From contig JAUNCZ010000028.1 of NCBI GenBank assembly GCA_030526405.1, forward strand, positions 1-42,312: 42,312 nt of DNA, written 5' to 3'. Position numbers and translations under genes: made by a program. This stretch comes from Lachnospiraceae bacterium (GTDB taxonomy: Bacteria > Bacillota > Clostridia > Lachnospirales > Lachnospiraceae). Shown here piece by piece: positions 33,245 to 41,899 of the stretch (its first letter is position 1; each line of letters opens with the position of its first letter). Below the pieces are notes generated by a model. It saw nothing but the letters and a program-made list of their open reading frames with translations, had not been told where the DNA came from and did not search any database.

Positions 33245-35362
33245 TCACAGATTGATATAATATTTCACAAGCGCCGATTCAGCAAAGCTGACCCCCGCGG
33301 CAGTGTCACCCTTCTGCAGCGCCTGAAGAAATCCCGGTTCCTCGATCAGCAAAGCACTGAGCCTGCTGACCGGTTCCAGACAGGTTACAGGAAGCTCCGC
33401 CGGTGCGATCATCACCACACCACCGGTTACAAGACCCTCCTCCGTCCGGAGCGGCTGTTCCAGCCGAATATATCCAAATCTGCTGTGGGTAGCAGCAGTC
33501 GATTTGCAATGAAGCAGGGAGATTTCCATCTCCTTGATATAGGTACTTCCCATCCGCTCCCTCTGCTGGAAGCAGGCAAGAAATTCCTCCTTTTCCAGGT
33601 CGTTGCGGGCGAACAGAAGGGCTGCCTGTTCCTGAAGCTCCTGAAAGCTTCTCACTCCCATTACCTGGAGAATACGGAAATTTTCAATCAGCTCAACGAT
33701 CTCTCTTGTGATCAGAGAAACCTGTCTGATATCCTCCAGTCCCACAGCTGAGGTAAAGACATTTCTGCGTCTTGCCTTTCTGGAGACCCTTTCCTGATTG
33801 ATCTCATCGATCTTGTTCTGCATCTTCATACGATCCTGGGTCTGCAGAACCTTTCCGATACAGATATGAGGGAAATCCGTGTTCAGATCCGTGGTGGAAA
33901 CGATCAGATCCACTCCCTCCTCCCGAAGCTCTGCCGGATTGATCTCAAAAGCCGAGATGGTCCGACGGATCTCAAGGTTGTGGAACGCTCTTTTCAGAGA
34001 AGTGGCCAGCATGCGGGAAGCCCCCACACCAAGGGGACAGACCACAGCAATCACAATCTTCTCCTCCGCCGCCTGGATCCGCTCCGCAGCCGCCGCAAAA
34101 TGCATGGTCACGAAGCCCACATCCGCCTCCATCACATCCCTGGTGGTGATGGACTCACCCAGAATGCGCAGAGCGGTATCCACCGCCGAAAAGATTTCCG
34201 GATAACTGTTTTTTACAGGTGCGATCTGGGAATAGGCCAGAAACATATCGCTCTGGTTCCGATCCATGATCGCGGAAAAATGACTTACCAGATCATCCAT
34301 CAGGATGCGGTTGCCCTGGAAGGGCAGCCCGGTGATGTTTTCCACCACGCTCACCAGCGAAGTCACAAACAGTCTTATATTGATAGAACGGACCGGGTCA
34401 GAGAAAAATGATGCATCTGCCCAGATCCTTGCCGAGGAAAGATACTCCGTAAGAGAGAGAACCTCACATTCATTGATCTCCCAGTTGTATTTTTCCAGCG
34501 CACGCTTCTGGATATCCTTCACCGCCTCATATTCCTTCAGCGCCTGCAGATCCTTCCAGTCCGGAGAGGGTTCTGTGATCATCTTTCCGGAAGCAACCCG
34601 GTTGATGGCAAGCGCAATGCGGATATACAGGCCCACAAGAGCACTGTCTCTGAACCGCACACCCAGGGTGTTGCGGAATTCATCCAGAATCTTCGCTGCC
34701 GCCTCTCTGCCTTCTCCCGTGAGAAATGCCAGCAGCGGCGGAACATCCGCGATTCTTTCCCGTTCTGTGATATGCTTTCCAATGGGAAGCAGTCCCATGA
34801 TCTGATTCATGTCATACAGATCAAACACGGCACTGACGATGGCCTGACGGATGGCTTTCTCCTCACCAGTGATGAAGATTCCAACCCCCTGTCTTCTCAC
34901 CAGGCGTACCTGATGGGACTCCAGCCAGCGCTCCAGATAATCCAGGTCACCAAACAGAGTGCCCTCGGAAATACCATATCCGGAAGTAAAGCTGAAGGCC
35001 TTGGCAGGCTCTGTACTGAAAAGCAGTTCGCCCAGAAGACGACGCCTTCTCTCCTCCTTGCCAAGAACTCTTGATGTATGCTCCACCTCCAGAAGCTCAC
35101 GGATCAGTTCCAGATTCGCCGGATCCTCTACGATCTGCAGACCCACCCCTGTTTTCCGGCTGAATTTGAAGTCATTCTCGCTCATCCAGTCCTCAATCAG
35201 GGGCAGTTCCCGCAAAACCGTTCGGGAAGAGACCTTCAGCTTTTCTGCAACAGCCGCAACCGTTACAGGCTTCGAACCCATCTGGGCCAGAATCTGAATA
35301 ATCTGTTTCTGCCGTCTGGACAACGATGTTTTGGTTTTCTTAGGTTTGTTGATATTGTCCAT
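33245..35362 (-). CDS. mtlR: MtlR-type PRD transcriptional activator of the mannitol operon
   Basis: The 705 residues carry an N-terminal helix-turn-helix (about 15-70, AVAEKLKVSSRTVLREL) and two PTS regulation domains (about 205-305 and 315-425). A GatB-like EIIB domain (about 434-505) has C442 in VVCPLGVGASRML, and an EIIA-like domain (about 560-700) has H618 in EISLLHCKSTA. Phosphorylation of PRD2 activates MtlR while phosphorylation of EIIA/EIIB by the loaded permease inactivates it (known for the Bacillus family). PRD2 keeps its histidines (H361, H421). At the usual PRD1 sites I read Arg248 (GLYIRIALAINR) and Tyr307, so PRD1 may be silent. Confidence 0.93.
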   Translation of the reverse strand: MDNINKPKKTKTSLSRRQKQIIQILAQMGSKPVTVAAVAEKLKVSSRTVLRELPLIEDWMSENDFKFSRKTGVGLQIVEDPANLELIRELLEVEHTSRVLGKEERRRRLLGELLFSTEPAKAFSFTSGYGISEGTLFGDLDYLERWLESHQVRLVRRQGVGIFITGEEKAIRQAIVSAVFDLYDMNQIMGLLPIGKHITERERIADVPPLLAFLTGEGREAAAKILDEFRNTLGVRFRDSALVGLYIRIALAINRVASGKMITEPSPDWKDLQALKEYEAVKDIQKRALEKYNWEINECEVLSLTEYLSSARIWADASFFSDPVRSINIRLFVTSLVSVVENITGLPFQGNRILMDDLVSHFSAIMDRNQSDMFLAYSQIAPVKNSYPEIFSAVDTALRILGESITTRDVMEADVGFVTMHFAAAAERIQAAEEKIVIAVVCPLGVGASRMLATSLKRAFHNLEIRRTISAFEINPAELREEGVDLIVSTTDLNTDFPHICIGKVLQTQDRMKMQNKIDEINQERVSRKARRRNVFTSAVGLEDIRQVSLITREIVELIENFRILQVMGVRSFQELQEQAALLFARNDLEKEEFLACFQQRERMGSTYIKEMEISLLHCKSTAATHSRFGYIRLEQPLRTEEGLVTGGVVMIAPAELPVTCLEPVSRLSALLIEEPGFLQALQKGDTAAGVSFAESALVKYYINL

Positions 35363-35450
35363 AAGCGTGCCCTCCCACTACTTGTAGTTTACAAAATTTT
35401 TATATATGACACCAGTTCCAACAAATGTCATGTTTGTCGCAAAAAAATAA

Positions 35451-35507
35451 TGACATGTGATTATCTCACATGTCACTATTATAGCATCTTGACGGTGCAT
35501 TTGTGAA
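35451..35507 (-). promoter_or_regulatory. mtlR promoter with a 10-bp palindrome at the transcription start
   Basis: On minus TTCACA (35502-35507) and a perfect TATAAT (35478-35483) are 18 bases apart. Right after the -10 box, TGACATGTGA (35466-35475) and TCACATGTCA (35451-35460), exact complements 5 bases apart, span about -5 to +20. This position fits a repressor or autoregulatory operator. It could also act as a start-proximal attenuator, since TTATTTTTT follows. The rest of 35363-35616 is A/T-rich with no gene. Confidence 0.7.
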
Positions 35508-35616
35508 TTATGCATGTCGCATTGTGCACTATTTTGTGACAATTCCACAATTAACCATACAAATCCAACATTTTTTCGCTTTGTTATATTTTTACCAATT
35601 TTAACAGGGCATTTTC

Positions 35617-36543
35617 TCAGTTTTTTGGGCTAAGTCCCAGTTCCTCCGGACGGAATCTCGGACACACATTTTCCATGGTACAGATGGCAGCAGCAGCCAG
35701 TTTTGTACCGATCCGGCATGCTTCCTCCAGGGTTTTTCCGTAGGTCAGACCGATGGTGACGCCGGAAAAGAATGCATCTCCCGCACCGGTGGTATCACGT
35801 ACCTCCACCTTATTGGCAGGAACCGTTCCGGCCTCTCCATCCAGCTCCGCATACACAGCACCGGCACCGCCCATGGTGACAACCATGCGCTGATAGCCCG
35901 CCAGTCTGATCTTCTCAGCGAGGATCGGCACCATTTCCTCCGGAGTCTTATCCATGTAGTCCTCAGAGAACAGCACTCCCGCCTCCTGCTGGTTGCAGAT
36001 GATGCAGCCGGAATCCATCAGAAGATCACGACGCTTCATGGCAATGGCCATATTGGAAACCACCACATACATGGTCTTATTGTGCTTCTTACAGAGTTCC
36101 ACGATCTTCTTCACCAGAGGAACGTCGCAGTCGATCTCCACCACCACAGAATCCGCCTGGGCAAAGATCTCATCCCCATGCTGCTCCAGCACCTGCACCA
36201 GCGGGGACAGATTCGGCCTCTTGGACAGGTTCGCCACCACATCACCGGTGTGGTCAAAGATCGCCAGCCAGGTACCCATTCCATCCTGGGTGCGCAGACA
36301 GTAATCCACGTTCACGTTATGGCGCACCAGCTTGTTCAGCACATCCTCACCGATACCAGTGTTATCCACCGTGCTGATAAACATAGGGCGCAGCTCACAG
36401 TTGGCAATATCCTCCGCCACGTTGCGGCCCACACCGCCATGCACCTGCTCGATGATGCCGGCATTTCTGCCATCCGGCACATAGACCCCCAGCGGATGTC
36501 CCTTAATGTCCACAAAAACAGTTCCAAAAACAACAATGCTCAT
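35617..36543 (-). CDS. PfkB-family carbohydrate kinase
   Basis: The ribokinase-fold kinase (308 residues from ATG at 36543, after GAGAGGAT) has the N-terminal glycine pair region HGGVGRNVAED (35-45), where the sugar binds. The C-terminal PfkB signature DTTGAGDAFFSG (250-261) holds catalytic D256. VSNMAIAM and CNQQEAGVLF are typical of sugar or pseudouridine kinases, so the substrate is unsure. It lies 78 bases after the isomerase/epimerase gene on the same strand; a pair that isomerises and phosphorylates one sugar is likely. It is separated from mtlR by the 254-base region with the mtlR promoter. Confidence 0.88.
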   Translation of the reverse strand: MSIVVFGTVFVDIKGHPLGVYVPDGRNAGIIEQVHGGVGRNVAEDIANCELRPMFISTVDNTGIGEDVLNKLVRHNVNVDYCLRTQDGMGTWLAIFDHTGDVVANLSKRPNLSPLVQVLEQHGDEIFAQADSVVVEIDCDVPLVKKIVELCKKHNKTMYVVVSNMAIAMKRRDLLMDSGCIICNQQEAGVLFSEDYMDKTPEEMVPILAEKIRLAGYQRMVVTMGGAGAVYAELDGEAGTVPANKVEVRDTTGAGDAFFSGVTIGLTYGKTLEEACRIGTKLAAAAICTMENVCPRFRPEELGLSPKN

Positions 36544-36621
36544 ATACAAATATCCTCTCAATCAATTACTGGTCTCTTCTCCTTCCGGTACCCGGGAGAA
36601 TTCCTGAGGGCAACAGGATCA

Positions 36622-37551
36622 TCACAGAGAAAATCCGATGCTCTTCAGATAGGCAATGCTGGCCTTACAGTTGTCCAGAGACTTGTCCTTATTCCTTGGA
36701 TCGCACTCCTGCTCAATGGTGATGTAGCCATTGTAGCCGATCTCATCCAGCACCACCTTCACAGCAGGATAGTCAATGATACCCTGTCCGATGGGGCACA
36801 TGGAGCCTCTCCAGCAGCCTTCGAAGAAACGGATGTGCTCCCCCATCACCTGCTCATAGACAGCCCCGTTGATATCCTTAAAATGCACATAGTCCAGACG
36901 GTCCCTGTACTTTCTCAGCCACTCCACCGGATCCAGTCCCGCATAGCGCAGATGACCCGTATCCAGCACAAATCCAGCCAGCTCGTTGTCGATGTCATCT
37001 GCAAAGGCGTCGATCTCATCTGCAAACTCCACGTAGCCGCCGCAGTGGGGATGCAGCACAGGGCGTACCCCGTAGGATCCGGCGATCTTCGCCAGCTCAC
37101 GAAAATGCTCCATCATCCGGTTCCAGTCCTCTTTTGGCAGACGGGGTGCCCGGTCAGAATGTCCCGCAGCATAGTCTCGCTCATCATGTCCCCAGTCCAT
37201 AAGAGTCATGTAGGGGGTAGCCCATCTCTGGCCCGGCTCCTTTGGAAGCTGAGGCAGTCTGGAGATCAGGCTGCAGATGCCGTGGGCCTGCTCCTTCAGC
37301 CTGTCAAAATTGTCCTCAGAGAGACAGTCATCAAAAATCGTTCCCGCCACAATGGCCATCTCATTCTCGTTCAGCACCTCTGACACCAGCTCAATGTCAT
37401 CCGTTGGAATCCAACCGTTTGGTCCCAGCTCAATGGCCCTGTAGCCAGCCTCATGGGCCTCCTTCACCACCCTCTGCCAGGTGGGGATATTCGGATTGGT
37501 AATGTCATCCACGCCCCAGCAGCAGGGGGCGCCACAAATATTCAGTCCCAT
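36622..37551 (-). CDS. Sugar phosphate isomerase/epimerase (IolE/xylose-isomerase-like TIM barrel)
   Basis: The 309-residue protein (ATG at 37551, seven bases after AAAGGAG; the TTG at 37557 is less likely) belongs to the AP-endonuclease-2/TIM-barrel group. The N-terminal CCWGVDD resembles the start of inosose dehydratase IolE. Metal ligands can be seen in VLHPHCGGYVE, FVLDTGHLRYAG, YVHFKDI and ITIEQECD. Such enzymes epimerise or dehydrate keto-sugars or inositols using a divalent metal. With the PfkB kinase downstream it would form a two-step sugar or inositol catabolic unit. No transporter gene accompanies them. The 183 bases to cas2 (37552-37734) hold no gene. Confidence 0.87.
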   Translation of the reverse strand: MGLNICGAPCCWGVDDITNPNIPTWQRVVKEAHEAGYRAIELGPNGWIPTDDIELVSEVLNENEMAIVAGTIFDDCLSEDNFDRLKEQAHGICSLISRLPQLPKEPGQRWATPYMTLMDWGHDERDYAAGHSDRAPRLPKEDWNRMMEHFRELAKIAGSYGVRPVLHPHCGGYVEFADEIDAFADDIDNELAGFVLDTGHLRYAGLDPVEWLRKYRDRLDYVHFKDINGAVYEQVMGEHIRFFEGCWRGSMCPIGQGIIDYPAVKVVLDEIGYNGYITIEQECDPRNKDKSLDNCKASIAYLKSIGFSL

Positions 37552-37734
37552 AGTCAATCTCCTTTGTGAAAAATATCCTTTTTGAAAAAATCAATTCCTA
37601 CAGGAAATCATATCATGAATGGAGGATATTCGCATCTGGATTCAGTTGGTTTCCAGGAACAAGGGGCCGTTCTCAATCCAGTTCGTTGTTTGATCATGAA
37701 ACACTGCTGCTTTGGGCAGTCCATCTGCAATGGT

Positions 37735-38052
37735 TCATACAATAATTACCTCTTCATTCTGGATCGCAGTATTCATTCCGAACATGCTCACCTCTCCCTG
37801 TCCCCGGATCTTATAGACCCTTACACTGTCACAGGTTGGATCAATGACCTTCGGAATATCACGCAGCAGATTCTGATACTGCTTCTCCGTGACCATTGAC
37901 TCAAAGGCAGATTTCTGAACCCGAAATCCATAGGCATTCATCAGCTTTGCAAACTTGTTTCGTTTCTTATTGTTCACAATGTCATAGATGATCAGAATAT
38001 AGTATTTCCGGTGCTTCTCTTCCTCTTCCGTATTCCAAAAATAATTCTCCAT
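37735..38052 (-). CDS. cas2: CRISPR-associated endoribonuclease/integrase subunit Cas2
   Basis: The 105-residue protein (ATG at 38052; GTG at 38058 is the alternative) has the Cas2 ferredoxin-like fold. YYILIIYDIVNNKKRNK (19-35) carries the conserved aspartate, followed by YGFRVQKSAFES. With Cas1 it inserts new spacers into the array. An N-terminal extension of about 18 residues (ENYFWNTEEEEKHRK) is a little longer than usual. It follows cas1 after 14 bases, the pair forming the adaptation module at the far end of the locus. Confidence 0.95.
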   Translation of the reverse strand: MENYFWNTEEEEKHRKYYILIIYDIVNNKKRNKFAKLMNAYGFRVQKSAFESMVTEKQYQNLLRDIPKVIDPTCDSVRVYKIRGQGEVSMFGMNTAIQNEEVIIV

Positions 38053-38066
38053 AGGCACCCCTGTCC

Positions 38067-39071
38067 TTATCTGATGATCACAGGCCTGTATTCCTCACAG
38101 TTTCCGCTCTCAATGGCCTGCACATACTGATGCACCTGCATATCTATCGCCTTCCGAAAAGAAACGCTGTAGTCAATATAGGGAAGATACCGGTTCTCCG
38201 TACGAAATTTACTCTCCAGCTTTCCCACATATTTGCGAAAGGCATCCTTATTCAGATACACACCCCCTGTTTCATTGTCCCTGTAAAAATCATCCACCGT
38301 CAGCTCATGTCCGTTCAGCATGCTCATGGCAGTCGTATCAATGAGAACCGCTCTCCACTCCTCCATGAGATCACTGGCCAGAGTGGGATGCTTCTCCTTA
38401 TCCTGGTGCATGAAGCCAAAGTATGGATTCAGACCACGACCCGCAATCTTGCCATAGATCTCATTCATGATGATGGAATATCCCAGACTGATCAGGGAGT
38501 TGAAGGGATCCATCGGCGGTCGCTTTGTCCTTCCCGAAAATACAAACTCCGGATCAACAAGCTTCGCCAACACAGAAAAATACACCCTGGCAGCATAGCC
38601 CTCATACCCCATCAGCTGATCAATGGATGTAACCGATTCGATCTTCGTCAGGGTATACTGCATGGACTGGATCTCCGATTTCATATCCATCTCTGCAGAG
38701 CGGGCGTAACGGCGCACCACCACAATCTGATTTCTGATCTTGGCATTGATCACCCGCTTTGCCATGGCCAGATTAAAGGCAGCATCCCTTCCCAGATCCG
38801 CCTGGATCCTCTGTCTTCTCACATTTACATGGTTTGAGGAGGACAACCTGCCAAAATAGGCCCCGTTGGTGGAATAATACAGCACCGTTATCCCCTTGCT
38901 CAGACACATCTCAATGCACTGGGTGGTAAGCTGCACCTTTCCAAATACCTCGATCACCTCCACCGTTTCCACGGGGATGCTCTTCAGCAATCCATCCTTG
39001 TATTTGATCTTGATCCGATTGGCCTCAAAGCTGACCACCGCCCCCTGTTCCGAAACATACACATAACTCAT
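38067..39071 (-). CDS. cas1: CRISPR integrase Cas1
   Basis: ATG at 39071 after AAAGGGGG gives 334 residues beginning MSYVYVSEQGAVV. The N-terminal beta domain ends near 80. The helical catalytic domain has the metal triad E157 (MGYEGYAAR), H222 (FGFMHQD) and D234 with E237-E238 (LASDLMEEW). It catalyses spacer integration together with Cas2. There is no reverse transcriptase or Cas6 fusion, which some type III Cas1 proteins have. It lies 98 bases from the array's low-coordinate end and points away from it. Confidence 0.96.
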   Translation of the reverse strand: MSYVYVSEQGAVVSFEANRIKIKYKDGLLKSIPVETVEVIEVFGKVQLTTQCIEMCLSKGITVLYYSTNGAYFGRLSSSNHVNVRRQRIQADLGRDAAFNLAMAKRVINAKIRNQIVVVRRYARSAEMDMKSEIQSMQYTLTKIESVTSIDQLMGYEGYAARVYFSVLAKLVDPEFVFSGRTKRPPMDPFNSLISLGYSIIMNEIYGKIAGRGLNPYFGFMHQDKEKHPTLASDLMEEWRAVLIDTTAMSMLNGHELTVDDFYRDNETGGVYLNKDAFRKYVGKLESKFRTENRYLPYIDYSVSFRKAIDMQVHQYVQAIESGNCEEYRPVIIR

Positions 39072-39168
39072 AAGAACCCCCTTTCCCAGAATTGTAATAC
39101 CGGCCCCTGGCGGGGAGTGAATATTAATAATGCAAGTTTGAATTGACCTTGCCGCACACGGCACAAAT

Positions 39169-40530
39169 GTTCCCGTCCCCTTACGGGGAATCTACATTTC
39201 TAACATTCTCTTGAAAGTCGAATCATTAGCAGAAAACTACGTTTCCGTCCCCTTACGGGGAATCTACATTTCTAACGAGGTTTTCACTTCTGCAAAGAGT
39301 TGAAGGATTGCTTCAAGTTTCCGTCCCCTTACGGGGAATATTCATTTCTAACACTGCGGTGATTTCTGCATCATGAAAGTGGAAAGCATGTTTCCGTCCC
39401 CTCACGGGGAATCTACATTTCTAACGGCGAAGCAGGGGAAGACAGTTCCTGAAGGATATGGGAAGGTGTTTCCGTCCCCTTACGGGGAATCTACATTTCT
39501 AACGATTCAGACCTGCCGTGACCTTATTAAGGGGCAGGAAAAGTTTCCGTCCCCTTACGGGGAATCTACATTTCTAACTATTGCATCTGGCGGCTGATTG
39601 GAGGTTGACATGGAGAGTTTCCGTCCCCTTACGGGGAATCTACATTTCTAACAGAGCATACGCTCAGAATCTGGCAGAAGCAGAATATCGGTTTCCGTCC
39701 CCTTACGGGGAATCTACATTTCTAACAATAAAAATCAGACAACTTTCGTTGTTAAAACTTGGGTTTCCGTCCCCTTACGGGGAATCTACATTTCTAACAG
39801 AGCACATGGGATTGGGCTTGGTATCCAGTAAACTGTTTCCGTCCCCTTACGGGGAATCTACATTTCTAACGCTTTTGCATATAAGATGCGATATGAGGCA
39901 TGGAAGCATCAGTTTCCGTCCCCTTACGGGGAATCTACATTTCTAACATCTTTCGTTCAGCTTCCTTCGTTCACCTACGAATCGGGTTTCCGTCCCCTTA
40001 CGGGGAATCTACATTTCTAACGTAGATGGAATATTGCGATGGACCTATTAATCAACGTTTCCGTCCCCTTACGGGGAATCTACATTTCTAACGTCTGCGA
40101 AAGATTTGCAACAAGGGTGTTAAACATTGTTTCCGTCCCCTTACGGGGAATCTACATTTCTAACAAAAAACAAATTCAATTATTAATGTAACTATCAACG
40201 GGTTTCCGTCCCCTTACGGGGAATCTACATTTCTAACTGATTTTATCTTAGAGGTAGGACGTTCCAAACAGGCGTTTCCGTCCCCTTACGGGGAATCTAC
40301 ATTTCTAACAGCAAACGAGCATCACATCTTCACGATACCATGGATGCAGTTTCCGTCCCCTTACGGGGAATCTACATTTCTAACAAGAAATTTTTATGAA
40401 ATATGAAAGGAGACAAATGTTTCCGTCCCCTTACGGGGAATCTACATTTCTAACGCTTAAATAAAAATGAGGGGGGAAAAAAGATGGTAGAAAGGTTTCC
40501 GTCCCCTTACGGGGAATCTACATTTCTAAC
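39169..40530 (-). CRISPR. CRISPR array, 19 repeats of 36 bp and 18 spacers of 34-42 bp
   Basis: The repeats start at 39169, 39241, 39317, 39390, 39468, 39543, 39617, 39691, 39763, 39835, 39912, 39986, 40057, 40129, 40202, 40274, 40349, 40419 and 40495. On plus each begins GTTTCCGTCCCC and ends CATTTCTAAC, with a CCCC-GGGG mini-stem. Variants occur only at the low end: repeat 1 (third base T to C), repeat 3 (AATATTCATT) and repeat 4 (loop T to C). Old, decayed repeats mark the trailer, so the leader is at 40531-40707 and transcription is on minus. Read on minus the repeat ends ACGGAAAC, a typical 8-base crRNA 5' tag of type III systems. Spacers vary in length, as usual for type III. Confidence 0.98.
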
Positions 40531-40707
40531 CCTGTCCCTCACACCCCTTTATTTACAGGGGCTCCCGGGGTGGTTTGCGGGGCAAAAGTATTTTACCTGA
40601 TTTTTGCTGTTTTCAAAACTGCAAAAAGTCTGTTTTTCCCTGTATTTATGCGGTGCGGGGCAAAAACATACATTTCTTTACTCTGCAGCCGCATAACAGG
40701 TTGTTTA
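40531..40707 (-). promoter_or_regulatory. CRISPR leader with promoter candidate
   Basis: The 177 bases between csm5 and the intact end of the array contain no gene. On minus a TTTGAA (40612-40617) and TAAAAT (40590-40595) pair, 16 bases apart, would start transcription about 50 bases before the first repeat. A 12-base direct repeat (TGCGGGGCAAAA on plus) occurs at 40576-40587 and 40654-40665, 78 bases apart, flanking this promoter. Confidence 0.65.
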
Positions 40708-41871
40708 CTACTCTTCGAAGAACTGAACCAGGCATCTGCCGAATTCATAGAGTTCTCCATTATATCTGGTGCACTTCACCATGTGAGGGGATACCCCTCT
40801 TGCCTGATCGTTCTCATGGTGATGGTCCCTATTATTTACAGTCTTCTGCATGATATCTGAAACAGCTGTCAGACCAGCATCTTTTCCCAGCATAGGATAG
40901 ACAATGGTCTTGGATACATAGCCTACTCCACCACCCAGCCAGATCATATTATTGATGTGAGTGCAGCCACTGATCTTGCCCAGCTCCTTAAAAGGCTTGA
41001 AGAAGCATCTTACATACTGTCTTGCAAAGTACTCAATGGCATCCTTCAGCATCTGAATACTGAAGGGGGCTCTCTGATCCTCCGGATATCCTCTCCTGAG
41101 ATCAATTGTCACATCAAACTCGATTTTTACTCCCGGTTTGATGCACTCCCTTGCAGTATTGATGGTCTTGATGATCCCATTGGGATTCATATCCCACTTC
41201 TGGCACATGATCAGATCACTGGTTTTCAGAGGCTTACTGTCACTAATTCGCAGACATGCCATCATGTCATTTACCGCATCCTGAATCTCTTCTGCCTTTC
41301 GTTTCAAAGTATGCAGTGCTTCTGTTTCAATATCCTTTATCTCTCCTTCAAGATATTTTTTTCTAGCTATATTCCAGTCAAATCGCTGTCTGTTGGCCTC
41401 ATTACTGAGTCTGTCTCTCAGTCCATTGTACTTTTTACTGTCCTGATCAATCAGATATGCCAGAAGAATGGTACGCAGGGCACCCTTAATGCTACTGCCC
41501 GGAACATAAGGATTTCCATAGGAATCCTTGATGCAGGTCATCATCCTAACCTGCCCCTTTCCGGACGCTTCCAGATCACAGTTTAGGGTGTAATCAATCC
41601 AGGAGGAATAGGTCTCCTTATAAATTCTCTGTTTCTCCAGCCAGCCACCAAGATCTGCCCAGTCTGAGGAGAGCATATAGTCTTCGTATTTATCCACCAG
41701 CTTTTTCTGTATCAGCGCACGATACATCTTCTGTTTATTCGGAACATACACAGTCTGACCCTTGCGGATGTACTCTTTCTTATTCAACTTTCCCCCGTCT
41801 CCGATAAACACCGGACTATCGGTTGTCAGCACCAGCCTGAAATGCTCCAGTATCTTATTATTTTCTGCCAT
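40708..41871 (-). CDS. csm5: Type III-A effector subunit Csm5
   Basis: The 387-residue RAMP protein begins with the ferredoxin-like beta strand HFRLVLTTDSPVFIGDGGKLN and has the glycine-rich loop YVPGSSIKGALRTIL near 120-135, the Csm5 signature. It caps the Csm complex near the crRNA 3' end and helps crRNA maturation by recruiting nucleases. GGAGA lies before ATG. It follows csm4 after 28 bases and is the last effector gene before the leader and array, as in the usual csm1-2-3-4-5 order. Confidence 0.92.
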   Translation of the reverse strand: MAENNKILEHFRLVLTTDSPVFIGDGGKLNKKEYIRKGQTVYVPNKQKMYRALIQKKLVDKYEDYMLSSDWADLGGWLEKQRIYKETYSSWIDYTLNCDLEASGKGQVRMMTCIKDSYGNPYVPGSSIKGALRTILLAYLIDQDSKKYNGLRDRLSNEANRQRFDWNIARKKYLEGEIKDIETEALHTLKRKAEEIQDAVNDMMACLRISDSKPLKTSDLIMCQKWDMNPNGIIKTINTARECIKPGVKIEFDVTIDLRRGYPEDQRAPFSIQMLKDAIEYFARQYVRCFFKPFKELGKISGCTHINNMIWLGGGVGYVSKTIVYPMLGKDAGLTAVSDIMQKTVNNRDHHHENDQARGVSPHMVKCTRYNGELYEFGRCLVQFFEE

Positions 41872-41899
41872 ATGGCATTCTCCATTCTGTATTCAATAG

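Noticed and set aside
38052-39071. Cas1 fused to a reverse transcriptase or Cas6, as in some type III loci
   Set aside because: The protein is a plain Cas1 of 334 residues, and no additional domain precedes its ATG.
39373-39946. Two plus-strand open frames across the CRISPR array with repeated FPSPYGESTFLT peptides
   Set aside because: They are translations of the CRISPR repeats, whose spacing happens to keep frames open. They have no ribosome sites and change frame with each spacer.
39205-40494. Spacers matching genes in this window (self-targeting)
   Set aside because: Reading each spacer against the window by eye gave no match. A full genome search was not possible here.
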